Source of the DNA: Candidatus Zixiibacteriota bacterium | GTDB lineage: Bacteria > Zixibacteria > MSB-5A5 > GN15 > FEB-12 | Direction: 5' to 3' | NCBI GenBank assembly: GCA_019038695.1 | Contig: JAHOYZ010000023.1 | Coordinates: 1 to 64,000 of the forward strand | Length of the DNA stretch: 64,000 nt | Shown here: piece by piece, positions 24,885-34,656 of the stretch | Layout of the letters: the number at the start of each line of letters is the position of its first letter | Position numbering within the stretch: the first letter of the stretch is position 1 | Program-made: the position numbers and the translations under genes | The notes under the pieces: generated by a model | The model's input: only the letters and a program-made list of their open reading frames with translations | The model's database searches: none | Told to the model about the DNA's origin: nothing

Positions 24885-25781
24885 ATGGACAACAAAAGCA
24901 ATATCAACGCCGGTTACATCAGCGAAGAGGGAATGGATGACCTATGGGATGTCTGGTACCGGGAGTTGCATAACGGACTGTCCGGTCTGACGATCAAGGT
25001 TGACCGTATCGTGGAGTCGACCAAATCCGAGTTCCAGCGAATTGATGTTCTTGAAACGAAAGATTTCGGCAAAATACTCGCGCTCTATGGCTCGCTCATG
25101 GTATGCGACAAGGACAACAACGCCTACAATGAAATGCTGGCTCACGTTCCGTTGTTTGCGCACCCCTCACCGAAAGAAGTACTGATTATTGGCGGCGGCG
25201 ACTGCGGTGCGCTTACGGAAGTCATGAAACATCCTGAAGTTGCTCATGGGACGATGTGTGAGTTGGATGAAAAGGTAGTGGAAGTCTCCAAACGACATTT
25301 CCCATACCTGACAAAAGGTCTCGATGACCCCCGGGCGAAAGTTCTGTTTCAGGACGGGAAGGTATTTGTCGAGGATGCAAAACAACGTTACGATGTCATC
25401 CTGCTTGATCTCTCCGATCCGGTAGGACCTGCCGCCGATCTCTTTCAGAAACCGTTCCACCAGCGAGCGTTCGACTGTCTTAACGACGATGGAATTATGG
25501 TGGCGCAGTCGGAGTCACCATACTATAATCCGAAAACGGTCAGAGCATTGTACGCCAACCTGCGCGAGGTATTCCCGATAGTTCGTATGTACACCTGTTT
25601 CATGCCGATCTATCCATCGGGTTATTGGTCGTTTGCTTTCTGTAGCAAGAAATATGATCCATTAGAGGACTTTGATCAGAAACGTTATAACAGTCTCAGG
25701 CTTGCCTGTCGTTATTACAATGCTGACACCCACCGGGGTTCGTTTGCCCTGCCGCAGTTTGTGACTGACCTTCTGAAGTAG
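24885..25781 (+). CDS. speE: Spermidine synthase (polyamine aminopropyltransferase)
   Basis: The 298-residue product transfers an aminopropyl group from decarboxylated SAM to putrescine. It has the N-terminal GMDDLWDVWYRELHNGLSG, QRIDVLETKDFGKILALYG, the cofactor loop IIGGGDCGALTEV, VILLDLSDPVGPA holding the catalytic aspartate, and YPSGYWSFAF. The length is typical. It starts 5 bases after the decarboxylase stop, so the operon makes spermidine from ornithine and SAM in three enzymes. Confidence 0.96.
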   Translation: MDNKSNINAGYISEEGMDDLWDVWYRELHNGLSGLTIKVDRIVESTKSEFQRIDVLETKDFGKILALYGSLMVCDKDNNAYNEMLAHVPLFAHPSPKEVLIIGGGDCGALTEVMKHPEVAHGTMCELDEKVVEVSKRHFPYLTKGLDDPRAKVLFQDGKVFVEDAKQRYDVILLDLSDPVGPAADLFQKPFHQRAFDCLNDDGIMVAQSESPYYNPKTVRALYANLREVFPIVRMYTCFMPIYPSGYWSFAFCSKKYDPLEDFDQKRYNSLRLACRYYNADTHRGSFALPQFVTDLLK

Positions 25782-25802
25782 GCATATTGCCCAATTGAAA
25801 AA

Positions 25803-25823
25803 CGGCGGACACAAGGTCCGCCG
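25803..25823. terminator. Rho-independent terminator between convergent genes
   Basis: Perfect 8-base-pair stem CGGCGGAC and GTCCGCCG with loop ACAAG. On the minus strand it is followed by TTTTTC, terminating the DUF4097 gene; it lies 21 bases after speE and may serve it too. Confidence 0.8.
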
Positions 25824-25857
25824 CTTCGCGAATATTCAAATCATCGAACCTGCCGAT

Positions 25858-26769
25858 TTACCCCTCACTTAATGTCGCGCGTCCGCTGGCTGTCTCAATG
25901 ATAATGTGCGGTTCGTCACCATCACGGGTGAAAGTCTTGCGTACATAGGTGTCGCCCCAACGGTCAAAACGTCGTTCATCTTCAAAGTCAAAGGGACATC
26001 TGATACGTCCGCGTCGATCCTTGGATACAAACTCAAAAGAACCCTTGATTGGATTACCGCCGTAGTCGAGCGTCGCGCGACCAGAAGCTGTAGAAACCTC
26101 CAGATCAAACTCGGCCGTTTCAGCCAGGGTCACTTCCACCGAACCCGAAGCAGTTGAGAAGGAACTGGCAAACTCAAGAATGATATCGACGGCATCAATA
26201 TCACCAGAAGCAGTACCCAGATCAAACTCACCGCGACAGGTTGTCATCTCGATCTCCCCTGAAGCTGTACTCATCTCGAACACTCCCTGGCAGTCGATCA
26301 TCTCTATATCACCGGAAGCAGTGCTGAACTCGAATTCACCGGAACAATTTTCGATCTGGACATCGCCGGAGGCGGTTTCGGCTGAAAAATCGCCTTTCAT
26401 GTCGGCGATGATCAAATCACCTGAGGCTGATGAAAACTCAATCTCGGTTCCCTCAGGTACAGAGAGGTACCAGGTGGAACTGCCCGAGTTGGACCCGTAC
26501 ATTTTTTCCGACAGTCTTACCGCCCGGCCGGTTGCCCTCGCTTTTGGCTCAAACGAATTGCGTGGAGAATAGGAACTGATCACCTCAACTTCGATCCGGT
26601 CGGTCTTACTCTTTTTCACAATGCAGTCGCCCGAGATCGTCTTGATCCTGATCGATTCTTTCTTATCGAAGGTCCAGCTTTTCTCCCGGTGTTTTCCTGC
26701 AAGTGTACTGGTGGCCATAACCGCCAGGGCAAGTAACAGACAGATTGTCGTTTTACTAATTGTTCTCAT
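25858..26769 (-). CDS. Exported DUF4097-type beta-helix protein
   Basis: The 303-residue product has a signal peptide (TICLLLALAVMATSTLAGK) and then a right-handed beta-helix-like repeat of about 20-22 residues with the phrase TASGDI or TASGEI at least seven times (for example FEFSTASGDIEMIDCQG, FEMSTASGEIEMTTCRG). This is the DUF4097 'putative adhesin' family, often found with membrane stress sensors; the function is not established. The ATG at 26769 has GGAGG 8 bases upstream. It appears monocistronic. Confidence 0.88.
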   Translation of the reverse strand: MRTISKTTICLLLALAVMATSTLAGKHREKSWTFDKKESIRIKTISGDCIVKKSKTDRIEVEVISSYSPRNSFEPKARATGRAVRLSEKMYGSNSGSSTWYLSVPEGTEIEFSSASGDLIIADMKGDFSAETASGDVQIENCSGEFEFSTASGDIEMIDCQGVFEMSTASGEIEMTTCRGEFDLGTASGDIDAVDIILEFASSFSTASGSVEVTLAETAEFDLEVSTASGRATLDYGGNPIKGSFEFVSKDRRGRIRCPFDFEDERRFDRWGDTYVRKTFTRDGDEPHIIIETASGRATLSEG

Positions 26770-26938
26770 TGTTCATTCCTCCATATTTATTCCTGTATCG
26801 CTTCCATTGTTACCAGTATCGATTGCCAGTTGAGCCAACTACTCTCGCAATTGATACTAAGTGGAATTACGAGAAGACCCGTGTATGGTTTCGTAGTTTC
26901 AACGGAATGTTACAGTAACAACGCGGCGATACTGTTGC

Positions 26939-29350
26939 CTACATCATGTCGTCGGGATCGACATCCACATTGACCTTGATAGCGGTGGGCAATCCGAAGC
27001 GGGGTTGATCGAGTTCCCAGGCGGTCAGCATCCGGGTCAACTTCACCACCTGGTTCGTCTTCAGCAGGAGGTTACGACGGAACTTCTTCCGCAGGAAATA
27101 CAGCGGGCACGGGGCTGGTCCCAATAGCGTGGCACTAACACCAGATGAAGCCAGCTTCTCCCTCATGTTGTCACTGAAGGTGCGAGCTATTTCCTCAAGT
27201 TTTTTCTCATCACCCGACGAAAGGATAATGTTCACAAGGCGTGAGAAGGGAGGAAAAGAAAGGTCACGTCGTGACTCGATGACACTTTTGTAGAACGACT
27301 CGTAATCTGCTCCTGCGGCAAAAGCGATCACTTCGTTATCGGGATAGTAAGTCTGGATCAGCACCTCACCCTGAAGATCGCTTCGTCCCGACCGTCCGGC
27401 AACCTGCAACAGTTGGGCGAAGGTGCGTTCGGAGGCTCGAAAATCCGGCATGTCCATCAGCAGGTCGGCCGATAACACCCCGACCAGAGTCACTCCCGGC
27501 AGGTCCAGTCCTTTGGTAACCATCTGAGTACCCAGCAGGACATTGCGTTTTCGGGTGGCAAAACTCCGCAGGATATTTCGCATTCGCTGACGTCCGGTGG
27601 CAGTGTCGGAATCAAGCCGTGCGACTGAAGCTTGGGGGAACAACTTCGGCATGACCTCTTCGATCTTTTGGGTACCGACCCCGCGATAGATAAAGTCGTC
27701 ACCGCCGCACGATGGGCAGCGATCATGTCCATACGATGCATGACCGCAGTAGTGACAGGCCAGTTTACGTCCCGTACGATGGTAGGTTAATTTGATCTGA
27801 CAGTTGGGGCAACTGGGCACATGGCCGCACTCGGAACACTTCAGTTGTGGCGAGTGGCCACGACGATTAAGGAATAGAATAGTTTGTTCGTCGCGTTCCA
27901 ACCGATGGTCAATTTCCTTTTTGAGGGTCCATGAGAAAAACGGTGTGTCGCCGCCGAGACGGGCTGATTTCATATCAATAACCCGCACTTGCGGCATAGT
28001 GGCTCCGGCTGGACGCTCAGTCAGTTTCAGAAGCCGATACTTGCCATGCAGAGCGTTATAGTAAGACTCGACCGACGGTGATGCCGTCCCCAGAACGATC
28101 GGAATCTTCTCGATCCTGCAGCGCATCAAAGCACAGTCGCGACCATGAAAACGAGGCGAAGGATCACTCTGTTTGTATGATGAATCGTGTTCTTCATCCA
28201 CGACAATCAGGCCCAGGTTCTCTAGAGGAGCAAAGAGCGCCGAACGCGGTCCGATGACCACCTGGTACTTGCCACGACGAATACCATTAAAACTATCCAG
28301 ACGTTCGCGGTCGGTCATGGCCGAATGGAGCACAGTCACGCGGTCACCGAAGAACCCCCGGAAATAGGCCAGAACAACGCCGGTAAGAGCTATCTCCGGA
28401 GCCATAACCAGGACCGTGCGCCCGGATCGTATGACATCGCGGGCGAGATGACAATAGACAAGGGTCTTCCCCGACCCGGTCACACCATGAAGAAGAAACG
28501 GCTGAAAGGTGACTTCGTCACCTCTCAGGCAGGGCATGATTTTGTCGATGACGTTTTGCTGTTGGATGTTCAGGGCAATTTGATCAACGTCGTCGCGTGG
28601 CGCTAGAATATCGGGCGCGAAAGGAACCTCACCTGATGCTACCGTCTCCAGCAGGCCATCTTTGACAGCCCGGCTGATGTAGTACGTCGTCCAGCCCTCG
28701 ACCAATAGTTGCGCTCTGGTTTGAACACCTTCGAATGGGTTGGGTTCGATTTTGCGGGTCTGGAAATACCCTGCCCATCGTTCCGTCCGACAGCACCGGT
28801 AACCGACAACACGGCTCGACAGGTCCCTGCGTACCTGTGACCATTGCTCGATAATCGCGCCCTCTTTGATGAGTTTCCTCAGTAGACCGTCTTGTTCCTC
28901 GTCGATTGCCTGACGCACCCTGGGAGTAACTTTTCCTCCAAGTTTGAAAAACCGGCGCAGAGAATCACTTATCAGGTGACTGTCACCTTTCCAGGTGAGT
29001 TGTGGACGGGCGAGAGTCTTCAGCAGGGGCGGGAGTGCCGCCGCCAGGCAATCAGCCGGGTTGGCAAAGTAATAATCAGCCATCCACATACACAACGCGA
29101 ACAAATCACGAAGGAAAAAACTGGTTGGATCAATTACACTGGAAATCGGTTTGACTGTGTACGCACCGGAATCAGTAGTTTCTGAAAGGAAGAACCCAAT
29201 CCGTTTCGCTCGGCCAAAGGGCACCAACAGGCGCTGTCCCGGCTGAAGGGGACCGCAGTTAGGTGGTATGGTATAGGTAAACGTGGCGCGACGAGGACCT
29301 GGGACAGCCACGGTGGCAAGAGGAAGTGATGTTTTGGAAACTGATGTCAT
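26939..29350 (-). CDS. priA: Primosomal protein N' (replication restart helicase PriA)
   Basis: The 803-residue product is a 3'-5' superfamily 2 helicase that reloads the replisome at stalled forks. It has an N-terminal DNA-binding domain (PLATVAVPGP onward), Walker A GVTGSGKT, DEEH box VVDEEHDSSYKQ, two zinc sites made by CSECGHVPSCPNC and CHYCG with CPSCGG, and motif V-VI region LLGTQMVTKGLDLPGV and QVAGRSGRSDLQGEV. The order of domains is complete and the length is slightly above the E. coli enzyme. The Shine-Dalgarno site is weak. A terminator separates it from the upstream TPR gene. Confidence 0.97.
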   Translation of the reverse strand: MTSVSKTSLPLATVAVPGPRRATFTYTIPPNCGPLQPGQRLLVPFGRAKRIGFFLSETTDSGAYTVKPISSVIDPTSFFLRDLFALCMWMADYYFANPADCLAAALPPLLKTLARPQLTWKGDSHLISDSLRRFFKLGGKVTPRVRQAIDEEQDGLLRKLIKEGAIIEQWSQVRRDLSSRVVGYRCCRTERWAGYFQTRKIEPNPFEGVQTRAQLLVEGWTTYYISRAVKDGLLETVASGEVPFAPDILAPRDDVDQIALNIQQQNVIDKIMPCLRGDEVTFQPFLLHGVTGSGKTLVYCHLARDVIRSGRTVLVMAPEIALTGVVLAYFRGFFGDRVTVLHSAMTDRERLDSFNGIRRGKYQVVIGPRSALFAPLENLGLIVVDEEHDSSYKQSDPSPRFHGRDCALMRCRIEKIPIVLGTASPSVESYYNALHGKYRLLKLTERPAGATMPQVRVIDMKSARLGGDTPFFSWTLKKEIDHRLERDEQTILFLNRRGHSPQLKCSECGHVPSCPNCQIKLTYHRTGRKLACHYCGHASYGHDRCPSCGGDDFIYRGVGTQKIEEVMPKLFPQASVARLDSDTATGRQRMRNILRSFATRKRNVLLGTQMVTKGLDLPGVTLVGVLSADLLMDMPDFRASERTFAQLLQVAGRSGRSDLQGEVLIQTYYPDNEVIAFAAGADYESFYKSVIESRRDLSFPPFSRLVNIILSSGDEKKLEEIARTFSDNMREKLASSGVSATLLGPAPCPLYFLRKKFRRNLLLKTNQVVKLTRMLTAWELDQPRFGLPTAIKVNVDVDPDDMM

Positions 29351-29361
29351 TGTTCAAAAGA

Positions 29362-29388
29362 AAACGGCAGGCGTTGGGCCTGCCGTTT
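29362..29388 (-). terminator. Rho-independent terminator after the TPR gene
   Basis: Perfect 11-base-pair stem AAACGGCAGGC and GCCTGCCGTTT with loop GTTGG. On the minus strand TTTTCTTTT follows. It ends the TPR gene transcript just before priA. Confidence 0.88.
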
Positions 29389-29432
29389 CAAATCTCCTCG
29401 GTCGAGTCGAGACATAGCCCGGACCCAGACTG

Positions 29433-30800
29433 TTAATTGGATAACTCCCGGATTTTGGCTTGTGCTTCATCTTGCTTGGTTTTATTACCGACTTCCTGAT
29501 ACAGATCGGCCAGGTTCTCCCAAACGGCCAATTCACCAGGTTTCACCCGCACGACGTTTTCATAGGCCACAATGGCATTCTCATATCTAGCCAACCGGAG
29601 ATAGCAGTCACCCAGCCAGGTCCAGTTGTCGTCGTTGTCCGGATCAAGTTCGGCCACTTTCTCGTACCCTTCGATGGCGCTCTCACAGTCCTCCAACAGA
29701 GCACTGACAAATGAATACTGCTCCGCGAAATCCTGGTTGTCCGGGAGTAAATTGAACGCCTGTTTGAAATATGCCTGGGCCGAGTCAAAGGCTTCGGTGC
29801 GAGCGGCACCAAATTTGTCGGCCGTCTCCATGTCGTCTTTTAATCGGTAATCGCTCGCAGAATCGGAAAAATACTGAGCCTCTACGAGAAAGAACCGGCC
29901 GCAATAGCCCAGCACATCAGTATTGTCAGGGTTGATGGTAAGCATTTCGCGATAGACGAACATAGCCGAATCGGGCATCTCGCAATTGTTATAGCAGATG
30001 GACAGGTTCATCATGTTGTTTTCGTCGGTGGGTTTTCCCTCGCAGTGTTCCTTGAAGAAAGGAATCGCGCCGCAATAGTCATCCTGCTTGATAAAGTTGT
30101 GAGCGATGGGAAGGAGCAACGATGTGCGGTCACTTGTTTTCTCAAGTCCCTTTAACAACCAATCGGCTGCCTGCTTGAAATCGCCTTTGCGCTCCCAGGC
30201 ATTGCCGATGGCCACATAGGGTCGATGATCAATCGGATCGAGAAGAATGGCAAGGATCATGTTGTTCTGAACTGAGTCGATATTGACCTGAATGTCCCGT
30301 TCAATATAGGCTATCGAGGCGGAGTCGGTCTCGATTTTGAGATCCTCGGCGAGGTCATCCAGGTTTGTTAGTTGTTCAACTCCGAGATTATAGAACTCTC
30401 GCCAGTACTTGATCTTGGTCGAGTCTGCCTTTTCCAGATACTTGTTGCAGTTCTTACGGTACTTCTTGTTGATATCTTCGTTCTCGCAGCACATTGCCAG
30501 CGAGTCTGAGTAGTCAACCAGGATCTGTACCAATGGCTTTTTCTGGGCGGCATCGGACACCGCATCGATAAGATCGACATAAACCTGGCCGGACAGCGAT
30601 AGCGCCTGAGCATGAGGACCATAAGTTATGGCCAGCGTATCCAGCAATCTCAGGGCCTCTTGCGGCCGTCCTTCCACAATGGCAATTCTGGACCCACTTA
30701 GATATGCCCCGACATTCTTTTTCTTTTTCTTCGCATCTGCTTGCCCCACTACGAGCAGCCCGGCTATAGCCAGGACCAATACAATACTTATTCGTTTCAA
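29433..30800 (-). CDS. Exported tetratricopeptide repeat protein
   Basis: The 455-residue product has an N-terminal hydrophobic signal (ISIVLVLAIAGLLVVGQADA) followed by KKKKKN and a long array of TPR helices, clearest in HRPYVAIGNAWERKGDFKQA, NMMNLSICYNNCEMPDSAMF and DNWTWLGDCYLRLARYENAI. It would act as a periplasmic protein-interaction scaffold; there is no catalytic domain. The TTG at 30800 is preferred because AGGAGG lies 5 bases upstream; a longer frame from 30875 would bury the signal peptide. The DUF4139 gene is upstream with an 83-base gap. Confidence 0.82.
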   Translation of the reverse strand: MKRISIVLVLAIAGLLVVGQADAKKKKKNVGAYLSGSRIAIVEGRPQEALRLLDTLAITYGPHAQALSLSGQVYVDLIDAVSDAAQKKPLVQILVDYSDSLAMCCENEDINKKYRKNCNKYLEKADSTKIKYWREFYNLGVEQLTNLDDLAEDLKIETDSASIAYIERDIQVNIDSVQNNMILAILLDPIDHRPYVAIGNAWERKGDFKQAADWLLKGLEKTSDRTSLLLPIAHNFIKQDDYCGAIPFFKEHCEGKPTDENNMMNLSICYNNCEMPDSAMFVYREMLTINPDNTDVLGYCGRFFLVEAQYFSDSASDYRLKDDMETADKFGAARTEAFDSAQAYFKQAFNLLPDNQDFAEQYSFVSALLEDCESAIEGYEKVAELDPDNDDNWTWLGDCYLRLARYENAIVAYENVVRVKPGELAVWENLADLYQEVGNKTKQDEAQAKIRELSN

Positions 30801-30883
30801 ACCGACCTCCTCTTTACGCCGGCCCCATGCCGGCTGTTTGGCCGAAAATGTAGGGCTTGTTGTGGGCATTGTCAACCATCGAT

Positions 30884-32233
30884 CTACCTCTGAGTAAACC
30901 GAACTTTGAAGGTTACAACCGCAGTCTCACCTGCGTCAGTACCTATGTCAAACTGGAGAGTCTGAGCATCCTTGATAGTATAGGGATAATTAGCCTCCAC
31001 AACCTCCCAGAGCCCCCACAGTTTCTTCTCGATTCTGATCGTGATGGATGTCTCTTTACGGTTGCGTAGCTCGATCTCGAAAGTGCGGTCCTCAACCTTA
31101 TGGGATATCTGATCACGCTGCATCAAGCGTTCTTCGGCGGCAATATCAAAAGCATAGCCGACCTTGAGGTCGATCTCTTCATCGCGCGGGGTGTGGTCTA
31201 TCCGATCCTCACCTAACATAATCAAAGAGCCGTCGTCGTCGGCTTTGAAAAGTCGGACACGACCGGCCGGTAGTGGCATTCCCAGTCCGGCAGCCGAGGA
31301 ATTGGTAAAGTTGAGAGCCACTTCCACCTTCTTAGGATTCTTGTCCGGGCGATAGATGAATTCCTTAATCACTTTTGTGGATGCCGGTTCAAAGAGCGAT
31401 ATCTGCTTGATTTCCCGATCGGCCAGAGTGGCTTTCCTGGGGAGAGTGTACAGGTGATATTCAAAGAAAGCCTTCTCCTCGAAACCGGCAGCTGGCGCTT
31501 TGACAGCCATTAATTCCATATCCATACCACGCCCTTTTTTAGCGGAACGAGCCCGATGAATATCTCCGGCCACCAGTTTCAATGTGGCGTCCGTGTAGGT
31601 TTTGCCGGAACTGTTAGTTATTGACGCCCACCCGGACAAATCGAGATCAGCTTCGTCGTCGGAGAGGACACCAATATATTCCGCTGACCAGCTAATACCG
31701 CCGGTCTGATAGCCAACCCGACACGGCAGCGATCCATCATGATTGCTGCTGTAACGCCAGAACAGAGTGGGACGCGTAACGAGACCATCAGGTAGTTGAG
31801 GGAAATTTACTTCAGTCACATTAGCCAGTTGGACAATCTTTATCCCGCCCGATTTCTCCATAAGCGTAACGGCCCCTTTGTTGTATGCCAGTAACCGGCC
31901 CGAATAGAGCTTGCCTTCTTTGTCAACGAGGTCGATCTCTTTGTCGATGAACCGCGTGTAGATTTTCTCAGGGCTGACCAGATCAAAGGCATAATTCTGT
32001 TCGAGAATTGCTACTTCTCCGGATTGGTCTACAACATCGAAAGTGACTGAGCTGGCATCAATAGCCGACGGTACATCTCTAAATGACAATTGTCCCACAC
32101 CCTTATCGAATTCAAGCAGGCGGGTTTCGCTGACTACCCCAAGGTTGGAATTGTAAACGGTCACGGCTACTTCATCAGCGACCAGAATCGCCGGTAGCAG
32201 CAGCATACCCAGAACAAGGACTGTCGTCTTCAT
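30884..32233 (-). CDS. Exported DUF4139 family protein
   Basis: The 449-residue product has a signal peptide (TTVLVLGMLLLPAILVADE) and matches DUF4139: VAVTVYNSNLGVVSETRLL, FRDVPSAIDASSVTF, LPDGLVTRPTLFWRY, a central YQTGGISWSAEYIGVLS and a C-terminal immunoglobulin-like part (ELRNRKETSITIRIEKKLWG). The family is exported or envelope-associated and has no assigned biochemical function. The ATG at 32233 has GGAGG 6 bases upstream and matches the signal peptide, so the longer upstream frame is rejected. Confidence 0.85.
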   Translation of the reverse strand: MKTTVLVLGMLLLPAILVADEVAVTVYNSNLGVVSETRLLEFDKGVGQLSFRDVPSAIDASSVTFDVVDQSGEVAILEQNYAFDLVSPEKIYTRFIDKEIDLVDKEGKLYSGRLLAYNKGAVTLMEKSGGIKIVQLANVTEVNFPQLPDGLVTRPTLFWRYSSNHDGSLPCRVGYQTGGISWSAEYIGVLSDDEADLDLSGWASITNSSGKTYTDATLKLVAGDIHRARSAKKGRGMDMELMAVKAPAAGFEEKAFFEYHLYTLPRKATLADREIKQISLFEPASTKVIKEFIYRPDKNPKKVEVALNFTNSSAAGLGMPLPAGRVRLFKADDDGSLIMLGEDRIDHTPRDEEIDLKVGYAFDIAAEERLMQRDQISHKVEDRTFEIELRNRKETSITIRIEKKLWGLWEVVEANYPYTIKDAQTLQFDIGTDAGETAVVTFKVRFTQR

Positions 32234-32346
32234 GATCTTCCTCCATTTGTTATACATTGTCAACCAGCCGGTCGCCGACAGATAGTCACGAGCGGCATTA
32301 CCCCCATTACAATCGAATCTGAAGGTTTCTTCCATGAAAAAGCAAG

Positions 32347-33282
32347 TTAAAGAGGCTCAAAAGAGGAAACGATCCGGTCCAGTTGCCCTTTTACTTCCTC
32401 TGGAGTTGGATTAAGCTCCTCGCTTGTGAACATTCCCGAACTAGGCCTAACCCGTTGGAATATCTGTAAATACAGGCCATAAATTACTTCCAGGCTCAGT
32501 TGGTAACGGGGTGTAAGTTGTGGCAATAGTCGGTCCAGATTGGATCGAGCCCTAAGGCGGTAGTATTCAGCGACCATTGCATAGCGAGCCATTAGCCTTC
32601 GAAACCGATCATCAATCGGGCTTCCATTGGCGATCTTCTGGAGATCACCCCGAGAGACATTCTCGATAGCTAACATGTTATCCACTATGTAATTAAGTCC
32701 AGCCTGCTGGTCTTTTTGAAAATCTCTCATTATGTGCACAAAGTACGAAAACAGGGCCAGGGATCGTGCTGCCAGACGGACATCATAGGATGGTGGCAAG
32801 AAATCATCACCGCTGGGGGTTACCCCGCAAAGATGGGTGAAAATTGAGGCTGGTGCGATTGCCGCTCCTTCGCAGTATCGCAGGAAAACCAATATTGAAG
32901 TGAAGCCGTCATGATTGAGGTCATATTTCATCGCTCTGGCCAATCGCTCCCATGGCCAGATTGGGATCCGGTAGTGGTCGATGGCCTTGAGCAGATGTTT
33001 CTGGAATTGATCGGTGGGTAGTTTTCGATGCAGCGAGTTCAGCCAGTCATCGATCATATTGCCAAGAAGTTCACGCTCGCGTGCCGATATCATCGATCCT
33101 GCCTCTTTGCGATTATCGACCAGATCATCAAGTACTCGCATGGATCGGTAGCAGACTCGAAACGCATCGTATCGATCATTGTCCCAGAATTGGGCGGCAA
33201 TGTCCAGAATGGGATTGGTAAGGATCTCAGAGAAATCGATCTCAGCGGCGAAGTCGATCTTTGTCGGCTTATTTGTATCCAT
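32347..33282 (-). CDS. Squalene/phytoene synthase family protein
   Basis: The 311-residue product has both aspartate-rich prenyl-diphosphate sites of the family: YRSMRVLDDLVDN near residue 45 (first DxxxD) and FSYFVHIMRDFQKDQQAG near residue 195 (second, R-D-x-x-x-D), plus RYCEGAAIAPASIF matching the YC-x-x-VAG motif. Such enzymes condense two farnesyl or geranylgeranyl diphosphates head-to-head for hopanoids or carotenoids. No desaturase, cyclase or other isoprenoid gene is nearby, so the product is undetermined. It is transcribed away from the adjacent glycosyltransferase. Confidence 0.85.
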   Translation of the reverse strand: MDTNKPTKIDFAAEIDFSEILTNPILDIAAQFWDNDRYDAFRVCYRSMRVLDDLVDNRKEAGSMISARERELLGNMIDDWLNSLHRKLPTDQFQKHLLKAIDHYRIPIWPWERLARAMKYDLNHDGFTSILVFLRYCEGAAIAPASIFTHLCGVTPSGDDFLPPSYDVRLAARSLALFSYFVHIMRDFQKDQQAGLNYIVDNMLAIENVSRGDLQKIANGSPIDDRFRRLMARYAMVAEYYRLRARSNLDRLLPQLTPRYQLSLEVIYGLYLQIFQRVRPSSGMFTSEELNPTPEEVKGQLDRIVSSFEPL

Positions 33283-33365
33283 CGTAAGTAGTATGAGTAT
33301 AATAAAGGCACCCGGCCATTGAAAATTATATTTCAGGACGAAGCCTCTTTTCTTACCCTGTAACT

Positions 33366-34571
33366 ATGAGTGATCGCGTGAAACTTCTTATGCCGACCCA
33401 TAACTTCCCACGCTTCGAGGGAGACTTTGCAGGCGTGTTCATTTCCCTGCTGGCGAAGAACCTTCCGGCGTTCGGCATCGACCCGGTCATCCTGGCTCCC
33501 CACGATCCGGGCGCAGCCGAATATGAAGAGATCGACGGTGTTACGATCTACCGCTTCCGGTATGCTGATACGGACGCCGAAGAGAATATTGCTTACCGTG
33601 GCAATATGCATCAACTCGTATTGGGATCACCTGGTGGGATTTTTCGATTCAAGCATTTTTTGGATTGTTTCCGCAATGCTGCGCTGGATGTTATCGACAG
33701 AGAACAAATCAATGTCGTTGGCGGACATTGGCTGGTGCCGACCGGGATTGTTATGAAAACAATTGCGAAGAAAACATCACTGCCAATGGTGATGTCATCA
33801 CATGGCACCGATGTCCGGTTGATGCGCAAGTATGCCGGGGTAATATACCGTTACCTGAAAGGATTCTGTCGCGGTCTACATCGCTGGACAGTCGTTTCGA
33901 ACTTCCTTCGTGATGCCATTCTCGAAGCGGACCCGATGTTGCAGTCGATTCTTGAAGTCCTTCCGTTGCCGCATGACGAGACGGTTTTCTTTCGCGATGA
34001 AACTATCGTTCGTGGCTCCGATCTTATTGTAGCTGTGACACGTTTTACCGAGCAGAAACGAGTTGATTATCTTATCAAAGCGTTCGCACACGTCAACGAG
34101 TCTCACCCACAGGCGAGACTTGAACTGTATGGCACCGGTCCGCTGGAAAACGACATCCGATCCCTCATCGACAGATTCGGTCTTACACAACGAATCCGTA
34201 TACACGAGCCTATCCCGCAGAAACAGCTATGCGAAATCTACAACCGCGCCGCCATGGTTGTGTTAAACTCTCACCAGGAAGGATTCGGGTTGGCTTTGTC
34301 GGAAGCGATGATGTGTGGCGCGGCTGTGATCGGCACCAACAGCGGTGGTATTTCTGATATTATCTCTGAGGGCAAGACCGGACTGCTCGTCCCGGTCGAT
34401 GACAGCGCCGCACTGGCGGAAGCAATGAAACTACTGTTGGATGATGACGCAATGCGGTCTTCAATGGCAGATGCCGGTCACAAGTTCGCCCACAACACTT
34501 ACTCCTCTGGACCACTCGCCAAGCGCTACTCAGAGATTATCAAAGCGGCTGCTGGAAGGAAATTGTATTGA
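33366..34571 (+). CDS. Glycosyltransferase family 4 protein
   Basis: The 401-residue product has the two Rossmann domains of a GT-B retaining glycosyltransferase. The N-terminal acceptor domain contains HNFPRFEGDFAGVFI and GGHWLVPTGI; the donor domain contains VTRFTEQKRVDYLIKAF, LYGTGPLE and the E-x7-E motif EGFGLALSEAMMCG followed by GTNSGGISDII. It would transfer an activated sugar to a cell-surface glycan or lipid in the cytoplasm. Acceptor and sugar cannot be told. It is isolated between divergent and convergent genes. Confidence 0.9.
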   Translation: MSDRVKLLMPTHNFPRFEGDFAGVFISLLAKNLPAFGIDPVILAPHDPGAAEYEEIDGVTIYRFRYADTDAEENIAYRGNMHQLVLGSPGGIFRFKHFLDCFRNAALDVIDREQINVVGGHWLVPTGIVMKTIAKKTSLPMVMSSHGTDVRLMRKYAGVIYRYLKGFCRGLHRWTVVSNFLRDAILEADPMLQSILEVLPLPHDETVFFRDETIVRGSDLIVAVTRFTEQKRVDYLIKAFAHVNESHPQARLELYGTGPLENDIRSLIDRFGLTQRIRIHEPIPQKQLCEIYNRAAMVVLNSHQEGFGLALSEAMMCGAAVIGTNSGGISDIISEGKTGLLVPVDDSAALAEAMKLLLDDDAMRSSMADAGHKFAHNTYSSGPLAKRYSEIIKAAAGRKLY

Positions 34572-34656
34572 CAGACAACGCGTCTTAACTTTGTATGCAA
34601 TCTGTCCGGATTAAGCTGAAACGCTATACTTCAGCATCTGCCGCGCTCAGGATTCC

